Assembly (NCBI GenBank): GCA_913064755.1
Contig: CAJYBQ010000031.1
Span: 1 to 14,062, forward strand
DNA length: 14,062 nt
Direction of reading: 5' to 3'
Source of the DNA: an uncultured Alphaproteobacteria bacterium
Lineage (GTDB): Bacteria; Pseudomonadota; Alphaproteobacteria; Minwuiales; Minwuiaceae
The position numbers were made by a program, and so were the translations under genes. Below, piece after piece: positions 1-6,606 of this stretch (position 1 is its first letter; every line of letters starts with the position of its first letter). Under the pieces are notes generated by a model. The model was not told the origin of the DNA. It saw only the letters and a list, made by a program, of their open reading frames with translations, and did no database searches.

Positions 1-234
1 CACGAACCGCAGGCCGAGGGGAAAGCCTATCCGCACCGGGCGCATGTCGTCATTGCCCGCAGCTGTTTCCGGGTCGGCGATATCGCCAGTGCTTGGCGGC
101 AGCTTTCGGATGCCGGTGCGGAACCATTTACCGAACCGGTCCTGATCGACATGGGGGGATCGCGCCAGAAGTTCTTCTGCGCGAAGGACCCGGACGGTGT
201 CGTTGTCGAGTTCATGGAATTTCTGAAGGACTGA
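1..234 (+). CDS. VOC/glyoxalase-type protein, C-terminal fragment
   Basis: The open frame enters from the left edge and ends at TGA 232-234, giving 77 residues of a C-terminus. A beta-alpha-beta-beta pattern is visible: a strand at HVVIAR (residues 15-20), a helix led by FRVGDIASAWRQLSDAG (23-39), then FFCAKDPDGVVVEFMEF (58-74). The last segment is the usual end of a vicinal-oxygen-chelate module, and E70 in VVVEF sits where these proteins carry a metal-ligand glutamate. The family includes glyoxalase I, ring-cleavage dioxygenases, epimerases and resistance proteins, so the substrate cannot be named from this fragment. It lies 71 nt upstream of the TRAP binding protein on the same strand and could share its transcript. 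Family membership is fairly sure; the function is unknown. Confidence 0.75.
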   Translation, partial: HEPQAEGKAYPHRAHVVIARSCFRVGDIASAWRQLSDAGAEPFTEPVLIDMGGSRQKFFCAKDPDGVVVEFMEFLKD

Positions 235-243
235 CAATTCTGA

Positions 244-268
244 CTCGGCCCCGACACGGGAAACCGAG
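244..268 (+). other. Possible stem-loop between the VOC gene and the TRAP operon
   Basis: CTCGG (244-248) can pair with CCGAG (264-268), and CCC (250-252) with GGG (258-260), closing a GACAC loop with a 1x3 internal bulge. There is no T-run after it, so it is not a clear intrinsic terminator. It could be a leader structure or chance pairing in GC-rich DNA. Confidence 0.2.
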
Positions 269-305
269 AACTGCCCGGCAGGGCGCACAAACGGGAGGAA
301 CCGAT

Positions 306-1448
306 ATGCTTGGAAGAAAGACTGTTATGGCGGCCGCTGGGGCCGCAATGCTGGCGACGGCCGGCGCGGCAAATGCCGACACGCTGAAGATCGCGGTGGG
401 TTTTCCGTCGGGTAGCGCGGCGGCATATGCCCTCGAGAACCTGGCCAAGAACATCGAGGCGACCACCGACCTGAAGGCCAAGGTCTACATGCTGTCGCTG
501 TTGAGCCTGAAGGAAACACCGCCGGGCATCCGTGACGGCATCGCCGACATGGGCTTCGTGCTGCCGCCCTACTTCCCGGCGGAGTTCGCGGAATTCAACC
601 TGGCTGCCAACCTGTCGATGCTGTCCACCACCGGCAAGCAGGTCGAGAGCCCCGGCGCGGCGATGGGTGCCGCGATGACGGAATATGTCTTCCTGCATTG
701 CCCGGAATGCCTGACGGAGCAGAAGCGCCAGAACCAGGTCTACCTGGGGACCGGCACCAGCCCGACCTACATCCTGCACTGCACCACGCCGATCCGCACG
801 ATGGACGACCTGAAGGGCAAGAAGTATCGCTCCGGTGCCGCCAACTTCGGCCGCTGGGCCGAGGCCGTGGGCGGCGTCAAGGTGTCGGTGCCCGGCAACG
901 ACATCTATGAATCGATGGCCCAGGGTGTTGTCGATTGCGGCATGTTCTCCGCGACGGAACTGACGAACCTGCAGCTGTTCGATGTCACCAAGTACATCAC
1001 GACAAAGATTCCGGGCGGCGTCTTCGCCGGTGTGGCGAGCAACAGCATCAACCGCGATGTCTGGCGTGACCTGACCGACGCACAGCGCCAGGCGATCTTC
1101 AAGGCATCGGCACGTTCGTCGGCAGACGTGACCTGGAAGTACTACGCGGATGCCAAGCGCAACCTGAAGGACGCGCCGGGCAAGGGCATCGAGATCATCG
1201 AGCCGACGGCCGAAATGCTGAAGATGTCCGCCGACTTCGCGCAGTCCGACCTGGCCGTCATTTCACAGCAGTTCACCGATGATTACGGCCTGGAGAACGT
1301 CGACGCCAAGATCGCGAAGGTTTCCGAGCTGATCGAGAAGTACAAGGTGCTGACGGCCGGCATGGAAGACGACCCCGAAGCGCTGGCGCAGCTCTACTGG
1401 GACGAGATCATGTCGAAGGTCGACCTGACCACCTACGGCATGAACTGA
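306..1448 (+). CDS. dctP: TRAP transporter substrate-binding protein (DctP family)
   Basis: Periplasmic solute receptor that captures a substrate, typically a carboxylate, and delivers it to the DctQ/DctM membrane pair encoded just downstream. The ATG at 306 was chosen because GGAGGA (294-299) sits 6 nt upstream and the protein then opens with a signal peptide: basic MLGRK, an Ala-rich core, and a likely cut after ANA (residue 24). The frame is open further upstream but that would bury the signal peptide. The mature 380-residue product has family marks: MDDLKGKKYRSG (166-177), where R175 matches the conserved carboxylate-binding arginine region, IYESMAQGVVDCG (200-212), and the long C-terminal helix. 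Unusual are four cysteines, C132 and C135 in a CPEC motif plus C159 and C211, which could form periplasmic disulfides. The ligand is not determinable. The symbol reflects family only. Confidence 0.92.
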   Translation: MLGRKTVMAAAGAAMLATAGAANADTLKIAVGFPSGSAAAYALENLAKNIEATTDLKAKVYMLSLLSLKETPPGIRDGIADMGFVLPPYFPAEFAEFNLAANLSMLSTTGKQVESPGAAMGAAMTEYVFLHCPECLTEQKRQNQVYLGTGTSPTYILHCTTPIRTMDDLKGKKYRSGAANFGRWAEAVGGVKVSVPGNDIYESMAQGVVDCGMFSATELTNLQLFDVTKYITTKIPGGVFAGVASNSINRDVWRDLTDAQRQAIFKASARSSADVTWKYYADAKRNLKDAPGKGIEIIEPTAEMLKMSADFAQSDLAVISQQFTDDYGLENVDAKIAKVSELIEKYKVLTAGMEDDPEALAQLYWDEIMSKVDLTTYGMN

Positions 1449-1463
1449 GGCAGACGAGTGAAA

Positions 1464-1487
1464 CGGCGGTCCCGCGAGGGGCCGCCG
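1464..1487 (+). promoter_or_regulatory. GNRA-capped hairpin between dctP and dctQ
   Basis: Arms 1464-1473 and 1478-1487 pair over 10 bp (nine Watson-Crick and one G-T wobble at 1470/1481) around a GCGA tetraloop. There is no U-tract directly after it. It begins 15 nt past the dctP stop and lies 35 nt before the dctQ start. In binding-protein transporter operons such hairpins often protect the upstream message from 3' exonucleases or partly stop transcription, raising receptor over membrane subunits. That role is inferred here. Confidence 0.7.
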
Positions 1488-1522
1488 AATCTCGCGCAAT
1501 TTTCCAGACAAGGCGGGACGAG

Positions 1523-2044
1523 ATGGATTTTGTCGATCGCTGGCTCGGACGGGCGGTGAACCTGACGAGCGTCGTTGGTTCGATCGCTGTCGGACTCATG
1601 ATGCTTCACATCACGGTGGACGTGGTGGGGAAGTTCGTTTTCTTCGCACCTGTGCCGGCGACCATCACGATGGTCTCCAGCTACTACATGGTCGTGGTTG
1701 CCTTCCTGCCGCTCGCGCTGGCGGAACGCCGCAACGCGCACATCTCGGTCGAGGTATTGACGGAGCTGTTCCCGCCGCGACTGCAGTACCACATCAACGG
1801 CCTGACCTACGTGCTTTCGGGGCTGGTGTTCGGCCTGCTCGCCTATCGCGGCTTCAACGATGCCTACAACAAGCATGACATGGGTTCGTTCATCATGGAG
1901 CAGGGCACGAAGGTACTGATCTGGCCGGGGCATTACCTGTTGCCGATCGGGGCCAGCCTGATGGTCCTGGTACTCGCCTTCAAGTTTGTTTCCTACCTCA
2001 CCGGGCGCCCCCAGCCGGGCGCACCTGGCCAGATCACCGAATAG
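1523..2044 (+). CDS. dctQ: TRAP transporter small membrane subunit (DctQ family)
   Basis: Inner-membrane partner of DctM in the ion-driven TRAP permease. The 173 residues hold four predicted membrane segments at about 13-32, 47-67, 90-109 and 131-157, the usual DctQ topology and length. Family-like features are ALAERRNAHISVEVLTELFPPR (64-86) after the second helix and IWPGHYLLPIGASLM (133-147) leading into the fourth. The ATG at 1523 follows a weak GGCGGGA Shine-Dalgarno. The stop TAG (2042-2044) overlaps the ribosome-binding site of dctM, so the two membrane subunits are probably translationally coupled. Expression relative to the receptor may be set by the hairpin just upstream. DctQ proteins diverge strongly in sequence, so topology and position carry much of this call. 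Confidence 0.9.
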   Translation: MDFVDRWLGRAVNLTSVVGSIAVGLMMLHITVDVVGKFVFFAPVPATITMVSSYYMVVVAFLPLALAERRNAHISVEVLTELFPPRLQYHINGLTYVLSGLVFGLLAYRGFNDAYNKHDMGSFIMEQGTKVLIWPGHYLLPIGASLMVLVLAFKFVSYLTGRPQPGAPGQITE

Positions 2045-2053
2045 GAGTCGAAC

Positions 2054-3361
2054 TTGTCAGAGGTTCAGATAGGTTTCCTGGGCATCGGCATCCTGCTGGT
2101 TCTCATCGCACTTCGTGTCCCCATCGGCGTCTGCCTGATCGGCGTGTCCTTCGTCGGCATCTGGGCGCTGGCCGGCGAGCGCGCGGCCTGGGGTTCGATT
2201 GGCGTCATTCCCTACAGCTTTGCCGCCACCTGGCAGCTCAGTTCCGTTCCGATGTTCCTGCTGATGGGCTTTCTCTGCTATCACGCGGGACTGACCAAGG
2301 GCATGTTCGACGCGGCCCGGATGTGGCTGTCGGGACTGCCCGGCGGTCTTGCCATCGCCACGGTCTTCGGTGCTGCCGGCTTTGCCGCTGTTACCGGTTC
2401 ATCCGTGGCCTGCGCCGCTGCCATGGGCCGGATCGCGGTGCCGGCGATGATGCGCCACCGCTACGACGCCTCGCTGGCGACGGGAACAGTGGCCGGGGCA
2501 GGGACGATCGGGGCACTGAGCCCGCCCTCCATCCTGAGGATTCTCTACGGCATCAGCGCCGAGGTACCGATCAGCGCCCTGTTCCTGGGCGGCGTCGGTG
2601 CGGGCCTGCTGACCGCCTTCGGATATGTCGCCGTCATCCTGATCCGGGTGAAGCTGAAGCCGGAACTGGCACCATCGTTCCACGAGGACATCTCGCTCGG
2701 CGACAAGGTCAGTGCCATCAAGGACACCTGGCCGGTCCTGTTGCTGATGCTGGGCGTGTTCGGCGGCCTGTTTTCCGGGGCCTTCACCCCGACCGAGGCG
2801 GGTGCCGTCGGTGCCGCGATCGCGACGATCATCGCTGCCCTGAAGGGATCCCTGACCTGGGTCAGCTTCCGCGATGCGCTGTCGGAGACACTGCTGACGT
2901 CGGCATCGCTGTTCATCATCGCCATCGGTGCGAGCATGCTGACCCGCTTCCTGGCCTTCAGCGGCGCGGGTGACTACCTGTCGGATGCGGTCACGGCCAT
3001 GGGTGCCGACCCGCTGTTGCTGCTGATCGGCATCTCCCTGATCTACCTGCTGCTCGGCATGTTCCTCGAACCCATCGGTGCGATGCTGCTGACGCTGCCG
3101 ATCCTGCTGCCGATCATCGACACGGCGGGCTTCAGCCTGATCTGGTTCGGGGTGCTGCTGACCAAGTTCCTGGAAATCGGCATGATCACGCCGCCCATCG
3201 GCCTGAATGTCTTCGTGATCAAGGGCGTGGTCGGTGATCTTGCCTCCACGGGGCTGATCTTCCGCGGCATTGCCTGGTTCCTGGTGGCAGACCTGTTCAT
3301 CATCATTGCGCTGATCGCCGTGCCCGACATCGTCCTGTACCTGCCGAGCCTGATGAACTGA
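2054..3361 (+). CDS. dctM: TRAP transporter large membrane subunit (DctM family)
   Basis: Main transport channel of the TRAP system, driving solute import with an ion gradient (usually sodium). The 435-residue protein is almost wholly hydrophobic, about 12 membrane segments, and matches the family's usual length. Signatures include GAGTIGALSPPSI (148-160), FTPTEAGAVGA (244-254), GMFLEPIGAML (335-345) and MITPPIGLNVFVI (377-389), the two halves of the pseudo-symmetric ion-transporter fold. The start is TTG at 2054: AGGAG (2043-2047) is ideally placed 6 nt before it, overlaps the dctQ stop, and the product begins SEVQIGFLGIG as DctM proteins usually do. It ends the operon, and the next gene is convergent. 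The transported substrate is unknown. Confidence 0.95.
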   Translation: MSEVQIGFLGIGILLVLIALRVPIGVCLIGVSFVGIWALAGERAAWGSIGVIPYSFAATWQLSSVPMFLLMGFLCYHAGLTKGMFDAARMWLSGLPGGLAIATVFGAAGFAAVTGSSVACAAAMGRIAVPAMMRHRYDASLATGTVAGAGTIGALSPPSILRILYGISAEVPISALFLGGVGAGLLTAFGYVAVILIRVKLKPELAPSFHEDISLGDKVSAIKDTWPVLLLMLGVFGGLFSGAFTPTEAGAVGAAIATIIAALKGSLTWVSFRDALSETLLTSASLFIIAIGASMLTRFLAFSGAGDYLSDAVTAMGADPLLLLIGISLIYLLLGMFLEPIGAMLLTLPILLPIIDTAGFSLIWFGVLLTKFLEIGMITPPIGLNVFVIKGVVGDLASTGLIFRGIAWFLVADLFIIIALIAVPDIVLYLPSLMN

Positions 3362-3403
3362 TCCCGCCGGACGACGGGTGGTTCAGTGACGGGTCAAGGG
3401 AGG

Positions 3404-3419
3404 TGATCCGGAAGGATCA
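3404..3419. terminator. Short dyad between convergent genes
   Basis: TGATCC (3404-3409) and GGATCA (3414-3419) form a perfect 6-bp stem around a GGAA loop. The right arm includes the stop codon of the minus-strand gene ending at 3417. With no T-run on either strand it is at best a weak, possibly bidirectional, terminator between dctM and that gene. Confidence 0.25.
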
Positions 3420-4412
3420 GAGGCGGATGTCGATGCTCTGGCGCTGCGCGGACAGGCCCGGTTGCAGGTCAGCGCGGGCGCGCTGGCTGTCGGACTGGTT
3501 CACGAAGGCGGCAAAGTCACGGGACGTCTGGTTGTCGCGTCGCTGATCGATGCCGGCGTCGTCATCGTCCTGCCGTGCGTCATCCAGGGCCACGCCACGG
3601 CGCGTTGCCGACTCGCCATCATCGCGGGCGAACGGGTTGCCCGGGCCGATCAGGGGCGGGGCATCCGGTCGGCCATTGGGTGCCGGGCGGTCGCCCGGTT
3701 CGCCGCGCCCATCGGGCCGGGGTGCGTCGGGTCCGACCGCAGGTGCGGCGTCGGAAGCTTCCGCATCCCGATCACCTTCCAGCGCGGCCTTCTGTTCCTC
3801 GGCGCGTGCGGCAGTCAGTTCGGCACGGGCATCGGCGCGCTTGGCCTCGGCGTCTGCCGCGACGCTCCGGTCCGCACCGGACGGTTCAGCCGGTGCGAGT
3901 GCCGCGCGCTTGACCACTTCCATCTTGGCGATGGTCGCCTCCGGATCACCCGCGACCGGGCTGGTGCTGATCGACACGTGTCCGCCAACGGCATAGCTGC
4001 GCCCGTCCGGTCCGCGTTCGATCTCGTACTCGGGGGAGCCGGCATACTGGCCACCGGCGGTCGCATGCGCCTGCTCGTGGGTGCGGACCTCGCGATCGCG
4101 CGCCTGCAGTTCCTTGACCTCTTCGCGCTCCTGCTCCGTCAGTTCGGTACCGTCGGGAATGGATTGCTTCGGGTCCGTGCTGGCCTGTTCCGAGCCCTGC
4201 TTTTCCTTGCTGGCCTCGATCTGCGCCGCGATCAAGGTACCCCCGGCCACGGTTGTACCGCGGCTTTCCTGGAAGCCGGGCGTCCCGGAAACGGGACGAG
4301 CCTCCGCCGTGCGGCTGTCACCGCCACGCGCGGCCGTCGCCGCGGCACCGGGCAGCGCCCGACCGGTCTGCGGCAGGCCATCCAGCCGAGAGCTCTGCAG
4401 CGCGCCGATCAT
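3417..4412 (-). CDS. SprA-related putative metalloprotease-like protein
   Basis: A 331-residue protein resembling the SprA-related family (Pfam PF12118, some members annotated as putative metalloproteases). The conserved core spans about 88-175: LTEQEREEVKELQARDREVR (91-110), then THEQAHATAGG (111-121), GSPEYEIERGPDGRSYAVGG (125-144), and DPEATIAKMEVVKRAALAP (156-174). HEQAH at 112-116 fits the HExxH zinc-protease pattern, though I know of no proof of catalysis for the family. The N-terminal 85 residues are low-complexity with no signal peptide or hydrophobic helix. An Ala/Glu/Arg-rich stretch (183-215) may be helical, and the C-terminal 115 residues are Pro/Asp/Gly/Arg-rich and probably disordered. 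The start at 4412 is the only in-frame ATG; its Shine-Dalgarno is weak. It diverges from the PAS_5 gene across a region with inverted repeats. Substrate and role are unknown. Confidence 0.8.
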   Translation of the reverse strand: MIGALQSSRLDGLPQTGRALPGAAATAARGGDSRTAEARPVSGTPGFQESRGTTVAGGTLIAAQIEASKEKQGSEQASTDPKQSIPDGTELTEQEREEVKELQARDREVRTHEQAHATAGGQYAGSPEYEIERGPDGRSYAVGGHVSISTSPVAGDPEATIAKMEVVKRAALAPAEPSGADRSVAADAEAKRADARAELTAARAEEQKAALEGDRDAEASDAAPAVGPDAPRPDGRGEPGDRPAPNGRPDAPPLIGPGNPFARDDGESATRRGVALDDARQDDDDAGIDQRRDNQTSRDFAAFVNQSDSQRARADLQPGLSAQRQSIDIRL

Positions 4413-4429
4413 CGACCGGTCCCGGAAAT

Positions 4430-4446
4430 TTTCAGGTAGACTGAAA
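4430..4446. promoter_or_regulatory. Inverted repeat upstream of the SprA-related gene
   Basis: TTTCAG (4430-4435) and CTGAAA (4441-4446) are perfect inverted arms around a 5-bp centre. A related CTGAAG follows at 4458-4463. The repeat lies 18 bp upstream of the minus-strand start codon, where an operator or 5' leader hairpin would act. Its function is inferred from position only. Confidence 0.4.
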
Positions 4447-4465
4447 TCATGCTGTCACTGAAGCA

Positions 4466-4486
4466 GACGAAAGTTAATCATTCGTC
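4466..4486. promoter_or_regulatory. Candidate operator in the divergent intergenic region
   Basis: GACGAA (4466-4471) and TTCGTC (4481-4486) are perfect arms around a 9-bp AT-rich centre, with further symmetric matches inside it (8 of 10 paired positions per arm). The size and AT-rich middle are typical of a dimeric repressor site. It lies between the minus-strand start at 4412 and the PAS_5 gene, so it could control either. No regulator gene is adjacent to it. Confidence 0.4.
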
Positions 4487-4559
4487 AATGTCCGGCGTCG
4501 AGGCTGGGCTTTCCTGCTTCCGCAGGCTGTCGATCACATCGCCCGACGCTTCCTGTCGG

Positions 4560-4672
4560 AAAAAAGTATGATGGTCGTCACATTTTTCTGAATAAATTCA
4601 AAGCCAGCCGTGTTCGTTGTCCGGGACCGAAAGTTTGGCCCCGGTATCGACCACCAACGACCGGGCAGGATA
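4560..4672 (+). promoter_or_regulatory. AT-rich leader and translation-initiation region of the PAS_5 gene
   Basis: Bases 4560-4603 are markedly AT-rich against the GC-rich surroundings, as expected of a promoter, although I cannot assign convincing -35/-10 hexamers. Nearer the gene, CCCGGT (4640-4645) can pair with ACCGGG (4660-4665), putting a 6-bp stem directly before AGGA (4667-4670), the only plausible ribosome-binding site. Such a stem could influence ribosome access. The rest of the divergent region, apart from the two inverted repeats, shows no other structure. Confidence 0.35.
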
Positions 4673-5170
4673 ATGTTGACCAAGGCGAAAGAGCCGGAGA
4701 TCCGGGATGCCGTAAGCGATGTCTGCGGACAATTGTCCTCGGACATCACCCGCGGCACCCTCAGGTACTGGGAAATGATCCGTGGCGAGAGGATCTGGCC
4801 GCTGCGCCAGGATCTCAATCCGATGGAGATCGTGGAGTTCCTACCGAACGTCATGATCCTGGGGGTCGAACGGGACCCGCTGGATTTCGTCTATCGCCTG
4901 ACCGGCACCCAGATCGACGAGAACATGGCCGGACCGTTGAAGGGACGCCGGGTAAGCGAACTGCCGCACCAGGCCGGTCCCGGGGAATACTGGTCACTGC
5001 TGCAGGCAACGGCCGAGCGCGGCCTGCCCTGCACCCGCCCGATGCCTTACGTCGGCCAGTACAGCGACTTCAAGCGGTGTGAACTTGTCGCCCTGCCCCT
5101 GTCCGCCGATGGCACCTGCGTCGACCAGGTGCTGGTGACGGTGGACTTCATCGCTATCCTGGACGACTGA
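4673..5170 (+). CDS. PAS_5-domain protein
   Basis: A small PAS-type protein of the PAS_5 family (PF07310), common in alphaproteobacteria, probably cytoplasmic. Typical family text is LRYWEMIRGERIWPLRQDLNP (residues 30-50), MEIVEFLPNVMILGVERDP (51-69), FVYRLTGTQIDENMAG (72-87), the GRRVSELP turn (91-98) and a C-terminal strand LVTVDFIAIL. It has no output domain, so it would act by binding a ligand or partner; its actual role is unknown. The start is uncertain. GTG at 4610 opens the longest frame but lacks a Shine-Dalgarno. ATG at 4673 (165 residues) has AGGA only 2 nt away, and TTG at 4676 has it at 5 nt. The region before 4673 does not look like PAS sequence, so I prefer 4673 or 4676. It is convergent with the next gene. 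Confidence 0.82.
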   Translation: MLTKAKEPEIRDAVSDVCGQLSSDITRGTLRYWEMIRGERIWPLRQDLNPMEIVEFLPNVMILGVERDPLDFVYRLTGTQIDENMAGPLKGRRVSELPHQAGPGEYWSLLQATAERGLPCTRPMPYVGQYSDFKRCELVALPLSADGTCVDQVLVTVDFIAILDD

Positions 5171-5200
5171 ACCGCATCAGGACACCGCCTCGCGTCCGGA

Positions 5201-5710
5201 TCAGACCACCCGTCGACGGCGGGAGGATATGACCCCCGTGTTCACGCCGAACCAGCCGATCTCGCCCGAGAGACGGCCGTATTCGATCTTCGGGCATCGG
5301 TTCATCACGACCTTCAGCCCGGCCGCCTCCGCCTTCGCCGCCGCGGCGTCGTGGCGAACCCCCAACTGCAGCCACAGCACCTTCGCCCCCAGGCGGATGG
5401 CATCATCGGCAATCGGCGGAATGGCTTCGGAGTTGCGGAAGCAGTCAACCATGTCGATGGGCACGTCGATGTCGTCCAGGGACGCGACGGCCGGTTCGCC
5501 CAGGATGACGGTGCCTGCCGCAGCCTCCTTCGGGTTCACCGGGATAACCCGGTAACCCTTTTCCTGCATGTACTTCATCGCGAAATAGCTGGGCCGGTTC
5601 CAGTTGGCGCTGGCCCCCACCATGGCAACCGTCTTCACGGAATGCAGGATGTCGCGGATATAGGCATCGCTGTAGTTCGCGTGATCCATCGTTCCAGGCG
5701 TATCGGCCAT
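5201..5710 (-). CDS. CoA-binding domain protein (CoA_binding_2 / YccU-like)
   Basis: A 169-residue Rossmann-fold protein of the stand-alone CoA-binding family, related to the nucleotide-binding domain of succinyl-CoA synthetase alpha and acyl-CoA synthetases. Features are VKTVAMVGASANWNRPSYF (25-43, the phosphate-binding loop), YRVIPVNP (53-60), IDMVDCFRNSE (85-95), AKVLWLQLGV (109-118) and the C-terminal RCPKIEYGR (138-146) typical of this group. The catalytic histidine and grasp partners of full synthetases are absent, so it likely binds CoA or a nucleotide rather than making acyl-CoA. The start at 5710 is supported by GGGAGGA (complement of 5721-5727) inside the preceding gene; only 3 nt separate the two genes, implying coupling with the crotonase. 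The RRRR near the C-terminus is unremarkable. The cellular role of the family is poorly known. Confidence 0.9.
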   Translation of the reverse strand: MADTPGTMDHANYSDAYIRDILHSVKTVAMVGASANWNRPSYFAMKYMQEKGYRVIPVNPKEAAAGTVILGEPAVASLDDIDVPIDMVDCFRNSEAIPPIADDAIRLGAKVLWLQLGVRHDAAAAKAEAAGLKVVMNRCPKIEYGRLSGEIGWFGVNTGVISSRRRRVV

Positions 5711-5713
5711 GTT

Positions 5714-6520
5714 TCAGCGGTCCTCCCAGACCGGCGCGCGCTTGTCGATGAACGCCTGGATGCCTTCGTTGGCGTCATGCGCTACCATGTTCTGCAACAT
5801 GACCCCGGCGGCATAGTCGTAGGCTTGGTTCAGGTCCGGCGCCTCCAACTGGCGATAGAAGGCCTGCTTGCCGATCTTCAGGGTGTAGGACGACTTGGAG
5901 GCGATGGTTTCCGCCATCGCCATGACCGCGGCATCCAGTTCGTCCTGCGGGACCGTGCGATTGACCAGGCCGAAGCGCACCGCGTCGTCGGACGACATCA
6001 ATTCCCCTGTCAGCAGCATTTCCATGGCGTGCTTGCGGCTGACGTTGCGCCCCAGCGCCACCATCGGCGTGTGGCAGAACAGGCCGATGTTGACTCCCGG
6101 CGTCGCGAATTTCGCGCTGTCGGCTGCGATCGCCAGGTCGCAACTGGCCACCAGCTGGCAGCCGGCGGCGGTGGCAACACCGTGGACCCGCGCAATCACC
6201 GGCTTCGGGTGATTGACGATGGACTGCATCATGGTGGAGCACTGGTCCAGCATCGTCTTGATGAATGGCTCGTCCTGCTGGTTGCCGCGCACCTCGCGCA
6301 GGTCATGCCCGGCACAGAACCCGCGCCCTGCCCCGGCAATCACGATCACCCGGCAGCTTGCGTCATCGGCCAGCGCGTCCAGTTCCGCCTGCACCCGTGC
6401 CATCAGGTCGGTGGACAGGCTGTTGAATGCATCCGGTCGGTTCAGCGTCAGCCAGGTGACCGGGCCACGATCCTCTCGCAGCAGGATGTCCTCGTTCGCG
6501 ATTGCGGTCTCGGCCGTCAT
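5714..6520 (-). CDS. Crotonase-fold protein, ECHDC3-like
   Basis: A 268-residue enoyl-CoA hydratase/isomerase-superfamily protein. The acyl-CoA pocket is clear: GRGFCAGHDL (64-73) and GVATAAGCQL (114-123) supply the oxyanion-hole loops, and the C-terminal EGIQAFIDKRAPVW (252-265) is standard. The text GVATAAGCQLVASCDL and FATPGVNIGLF (138-148) resembles human ECHDC3 more than mitochondrial hydratase. The positions of the two hydratase glutamates (Glu144 and Glu164 in rat) appear to be Q122 and G142, so ordinary enoyl-CoA hydration is doubtful; a thioester hydrolase, isomerase or binding role is possible. The start at 6520 is chosen over the upstream ATG at 6544 because a GGGGAGGGG purine run lies just before it and homologues begin near here. 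It is followed after 3 nt by the CoA-binding protein. Confidence 0.88.
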   Translation of the reverse strand: MTAETAIANEDILLREDRGPVTWLTLNRPDAFNSLSTDLMARVQAELDALADDASCRVIVIAGAGRGFCAGHDLREVRGNQQDEPFIKTMLDQCSTMMQSIVNHPKPVIARVHGVATAAGCQLVASCDLAIAADSAKFATPGVNIGLFCHTPMVALGRNVSRKHAMEMLLTGELMSSDDAVRFGLVNRTVPQDELDAAVMAMAETIASKSSYTLKIGKQAFYRQLEAPDLNQAYDYAAGVMLQNMVAHDANEGIQAFIDKRAPVWEDR

Positions 6521-6606
6521 TGATCCCCTCCCCTTCGGGTCCATGGTCGTCTGAATATTACGTCTTCGGTTCGTGAAACCACGGACCGGCCAACGGAAAT
6601 CCCGCG

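Noticed and set aside
271..281. CTGCCCGGCAG palindrome upstream of dctP as an operator
   Set aside because: It is short and entirely GC-rich, and palindromes of this size are common by chance in this DNA. There is no second copy nearby.
3462..4439. Plus-strand 325-codon frame opposite the SprA-related gene
   Set aside because: The minus frame has a conserved core with HEQAH and EYEIERGPDG, while the plus frame has only Arg/Gly/Ala-rich text without motifs.
4546..4569. Stem followed by an A-run (CCGAC/GTCGG then AAAAAA) as a terminator
   Set aside because: The homopolymer lies on the wrong side for a minus-strand terminator and is A, not T, for the plus strand. The stem is only 5 bp.
5351..6523. 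Plus-strand 390-codon frame over the CoA-binding and crotonase genes
   Set aside because: It lies opposite two well-supported genes, and its His/Arg/Gly/Val-rich text resembles no family. It is a shadow of the coding strand.
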